Positions 62,484 through 64,000 of a stretch of DNA of 64,000 nt are shown one piece after another. Position 1 is the first letter of the stretch. Every line of letters starts with the position of its first letter. Both the position numbers and the translations under genes were made by a program. The DNA lies in assembly GCA_002239045.1 (NCBI GenBank), contig MPNN01000005.1, positions 62,001 to 126,000 on the forward strand. The letters are read 5' to 3'. The stretch is from SAR202 cluster bacterium bin127 (GTDB lineage Bacteria > Chloroflexota > Dehalococcoidia > Lucifugimonadales > Lucifugimonadaceae). The notes under the pieces are model-generated. The model saw only the letters and a program-made list of their open reading frames with translations. It was not told the DNA's origin and did not search any database.

Positions 62484-62527
62484 CCCTCCCACTCAATGCG
62501 CAAGGGGGAACTAAAGGGGGTTTAGAT

Positions 62528-63337
62528 TCAACTCCCCGTCGAAAGATAGTGCCGAACCCCGATCCGCCAGACCTGCAGCGAGATCACCAATACACCGACG
62601 CCGATTGCCGGCGCAACGTATTGGAACCATATCGGCGTTCCCAGCGGGTCCGGTATCCCCATGATCGCTAACGCCGGGAAGTAGCTGACGGTTGCCAAGG
62701 GAATCCCGAACGTGAAGAAATTCCGGAACCAAGGCCGATAGATGTTGATCGGGTACTGTGTCGTCTCCACACCGCCGTACGTCACCGTGTTCATCATTTC
62801 CAATGTCTCGGTAGTCCAAAACGCCAGCGTAGCCTGAAACACGATCAAACTGGCAAAAAGAGATGCACCCCCAATTACCGATGCCACCAGCAACGCGGCG
62901 TTCGGAATCGTCCAATGCAGATCCAACCCCGTTGAAGCCCAAATCAAGGCCACAATCCCCGGCGTCAACCGACTTATTCGCCGCAACGTCAATTCCTGAC
63001 CCGCAAGCTGTAGCGCCGTTGACCTGGGCCGAAGCAGCAATCTATCAAAATCTCCCGTTTTGACCATGTCGCCAAACAAGTCGAATCCAGTGGTCAACGC
63101 ATCGGCAACGGCGAATGAGACGTTCACAATCCCATAGATGAACGCCACTTGGTAAACATTCCATTCCAGGAGCGATCCGAACCTGTCGAACAGGATCAAT
63201 ATCGCCGCAAACTCACCAGCCGTAACGATCAATCGCCCGCCAAGCTGCATCAGAAACGATGCCCGATACTGCATCTGGGCGCGCACCGATACCGTTAGGA
63301 ATCGACCGTAAACATACAGTGAATCGACCACGCTCAT
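62528..63337 (-). CDS. ABC-2 family transporter permease (ABC2_membrane_6-like)
   Basis: About 269 residues with six hydrophobic helices. The cytoplasmic motif GDMVKTGDFDRLLLRPRSTALQLAGQEL is characteristic of the paired permeases of this type (formerly DUF990). ATG 63337 overlaps the stop of the next permease gene by 4 nt (ATGA); the long frame upstream belongs to another frame. The substrate and ATPase gene are unknown; the ATPase is probably beyond the window. The pair would form a heterodimeric exporter. Confidence 0.85.
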   Translation of the reverse strand: MSVVDSLYVYGRFLTVSVRAQMQYRASFLMQLGGRLIVTAGEFAAILILFDRFGSLLEWNVYQVAFIYGIVNVSFAVADALTTGFDLFGDMVKTGDFDRLLLRPRSTALQLAGQELTLRRISRLTPGIVALIWASTGLDLHWTIPNAALLVASVIGGASLFASLIVFQATLAFWTTETLEMMNTVTYGGVETTQYPINIYRPWFRNFFTFGIPLATVSYFPALAIMGIPDPLGTPIWFQYVAPAIGVGVLVISLQVWRIGVRHYLSTGS

Positions 63338-64000
63338 CCTCCCTGCACCACGACGCGTCGCAACGCTCGAGACAACGCGATTCGACCTGCGACCACAAAC
63401 GCCAAGATCCAGAACAGTTGATGCGCCAAATGCTGCGGAAGATCCGACGCTGGAATGTGCCCCAGATACAACCGATATGGCGTATCGACCAATCCTCTGA
63501 ACGGCATTGCGTTGATCAACGGCTGTGACCAATCCGGAAATAGCGGCAATGGCACCAACATCCCGGAGAAAATCAATACCAATCCGAATGTGAGTTGCGT
63601 AATCCCATCGCCCGTGATCGTCCACAACATCGTCACATTTAGAAACGTCGTGATCGCGCTACTTAAAACTATCGCGGCACACATCGAGATCATGAACGCG
63701 GCACCGGCCGCCACTGTCGCAGGTGGTGCCATACCCATCACAATGAACGCAAAAACCAACAAGGGAATCGATCGCATCAGCATCGGTGCTGTCCGCCAAG
63801 CCAGCGCACGGCTCATCCAATAGGTGTGGAGGTCCACCGGTCGAACCAGCTCATACCCGATACCGCCAGAACGAATCAATGAGCGCAGGTCCGTATCAAT
63901 ATTCCACGGCAATGCCGCAAGAAAGGCCTGGCCTAGCCAGATATACGTCTCGACGTCACGACCACTCATCGGTTGCCCAGTAGTCGTCGAACTGTAGAAA
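63334..64000 (-). CDS. ABC-2 family transporter permease, N-terminus beyond window
   Basis: The reading frame has no stop up to base 64000 (residues FYSSTTGQP precede the Met at 63969), so this is probably a 5'-truncated gene, not one starting at 63969. The family has about 260 residues with a helix pair before the visible ETYIWLGQAF segment. SLIRSGGIGYELVRPVDLHTYW corresponds to the GDFDRLLLRP motif of its neighbour. Several hydrophobic helices follow. It is translationally coupled to the other permease. Confidence 0.82.
   Translation of the reverse strand, partial: FYSSTTTGQPMSGRDVETYIWLGQAFLAALPWNIDTDLRSLIRSGGIGYELVRPVDLHTYWMSRALAWRTAPMLMRSIPLLVFAFIVMGMAPPATVAAGAAFMISMCAAIVLSSAITTFLNVTMLWTITGDGITQLTFGLVLIFSGMLVPLPLFPDWSQPLINAMPFRGLVDTPYRLYLGHIPASDLPQHLAHQLFWILAFVVAGRIALSRALRRVVVQGG

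Noticed and set aside
1-64000. CRISPR array, prophage or integrative element
   Set aside because: I see no regularly spaced direct repeats, cas genes, integrase, transposase, capsid or relaxase genes.

Overview
This window reads as a gene-dense piece of bacterial chromosome. By eye it has moderately high G+C, and nearly everything is housekeeping: cell division, replication initiation, purine, cysteine, threonine and lysine synthesis, RNA decay, tRNA modification and DNA repair. No phage, plasmid, transposase or CRISPR array is visible. The best guess is a member of the Chloroflexota, possibly a marine SAR202-type lineage near Dehalococcoidia. The reasons are two unrelated mandelate-racemase/enolase-superfamily enzymes, a PIG-L deacetylase, a B12-dependent class II ribonucleotide reductase with NrdR, a CysM/MoeZ-type cysteine route, and ftsA-ftsZ genes with no peptidoglycan (mur) genes beside them. 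This assignment is inference; there is no rRNA gene here to confirm it.

Layout. 1-3561: the 5' part of purE, a PIG-L deacetylase, an amidohydrolase and fmt. 3930-5957: a divergent DnaA-like protein convergent with oligoribonuclease. 6096-8603: thiaminase-like tenA, a two-gene restriction-modification cassette (beta-class methyltransferase and PmeII-like endonuclease) and tRNA-Gly(CCC). 8627-10954: an enolase-superfamily dehydratase and an NAD-dependent epimerase, divergent around a region holding perfect inverted repeats. 10941-15773: a minus-strand run of a zinc-finger membrane protein, plsY, a PHP phosphoesterase, rny and ribosomal protein L25. 16051-19994: an Rrf2 regulator, a MoeB/MoeZ-like adenylyltransferase, cysM and an amidase. 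20032-25765: an SDR without the catalytic Tyr/Lys, uvrA, a hotdog thioesterase and a D-cysteine desulfhydrase/ACC deaminase homologue. 25775-31980 (minus): two overlapping YihY-type membrane proteins, a pterin-binding methyltransferase, a DPM1-like glycosyltransferase, lysC and thrB. 32189-39288 (plus): a D-2-hydroxyacid dehydrogenase, purF-purM-purH, a second glycosyltransferase and a nicotinate phosphoribosyltransferase. 39299-45506 (minus): tilS, a CNNM/CorC protein, recA, a MITE-like element and a thiamine-pyrophosphate enzyme. 45892-53009: ftsZ copy 1, a second enolase-superfamily enzyme, a small membrane protein, a possible GIY-YIG-like protein, two Eis-like acetyltransferases, birA and a DUF167 protein. 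53001-64000: trmD and a MogA/MoaB-type gene (minus), then rsmH-ftsA-ftsZ copy 2, nrdR-nrdJ and pdxA (plus), then two ABC-2-type permease genes (minus), the last cut by the window edge.

The most interesting feature is the pair of FtsZ genes. Both keep the GTP-binding and T7-loop motifs. The copy next to ftsA has lost the C-terminal FtsA-binding peptide, while the stand-alone copy keeps it. Other points are the DnaA-like protein with altered Walker B and DNA-recognition motifs, the SDR with GSMRN where YxxxK belongs, a strong NrdR-box match upstream of nrdR, and the perfect operator-like repeats between the dehydratase and epimerase.
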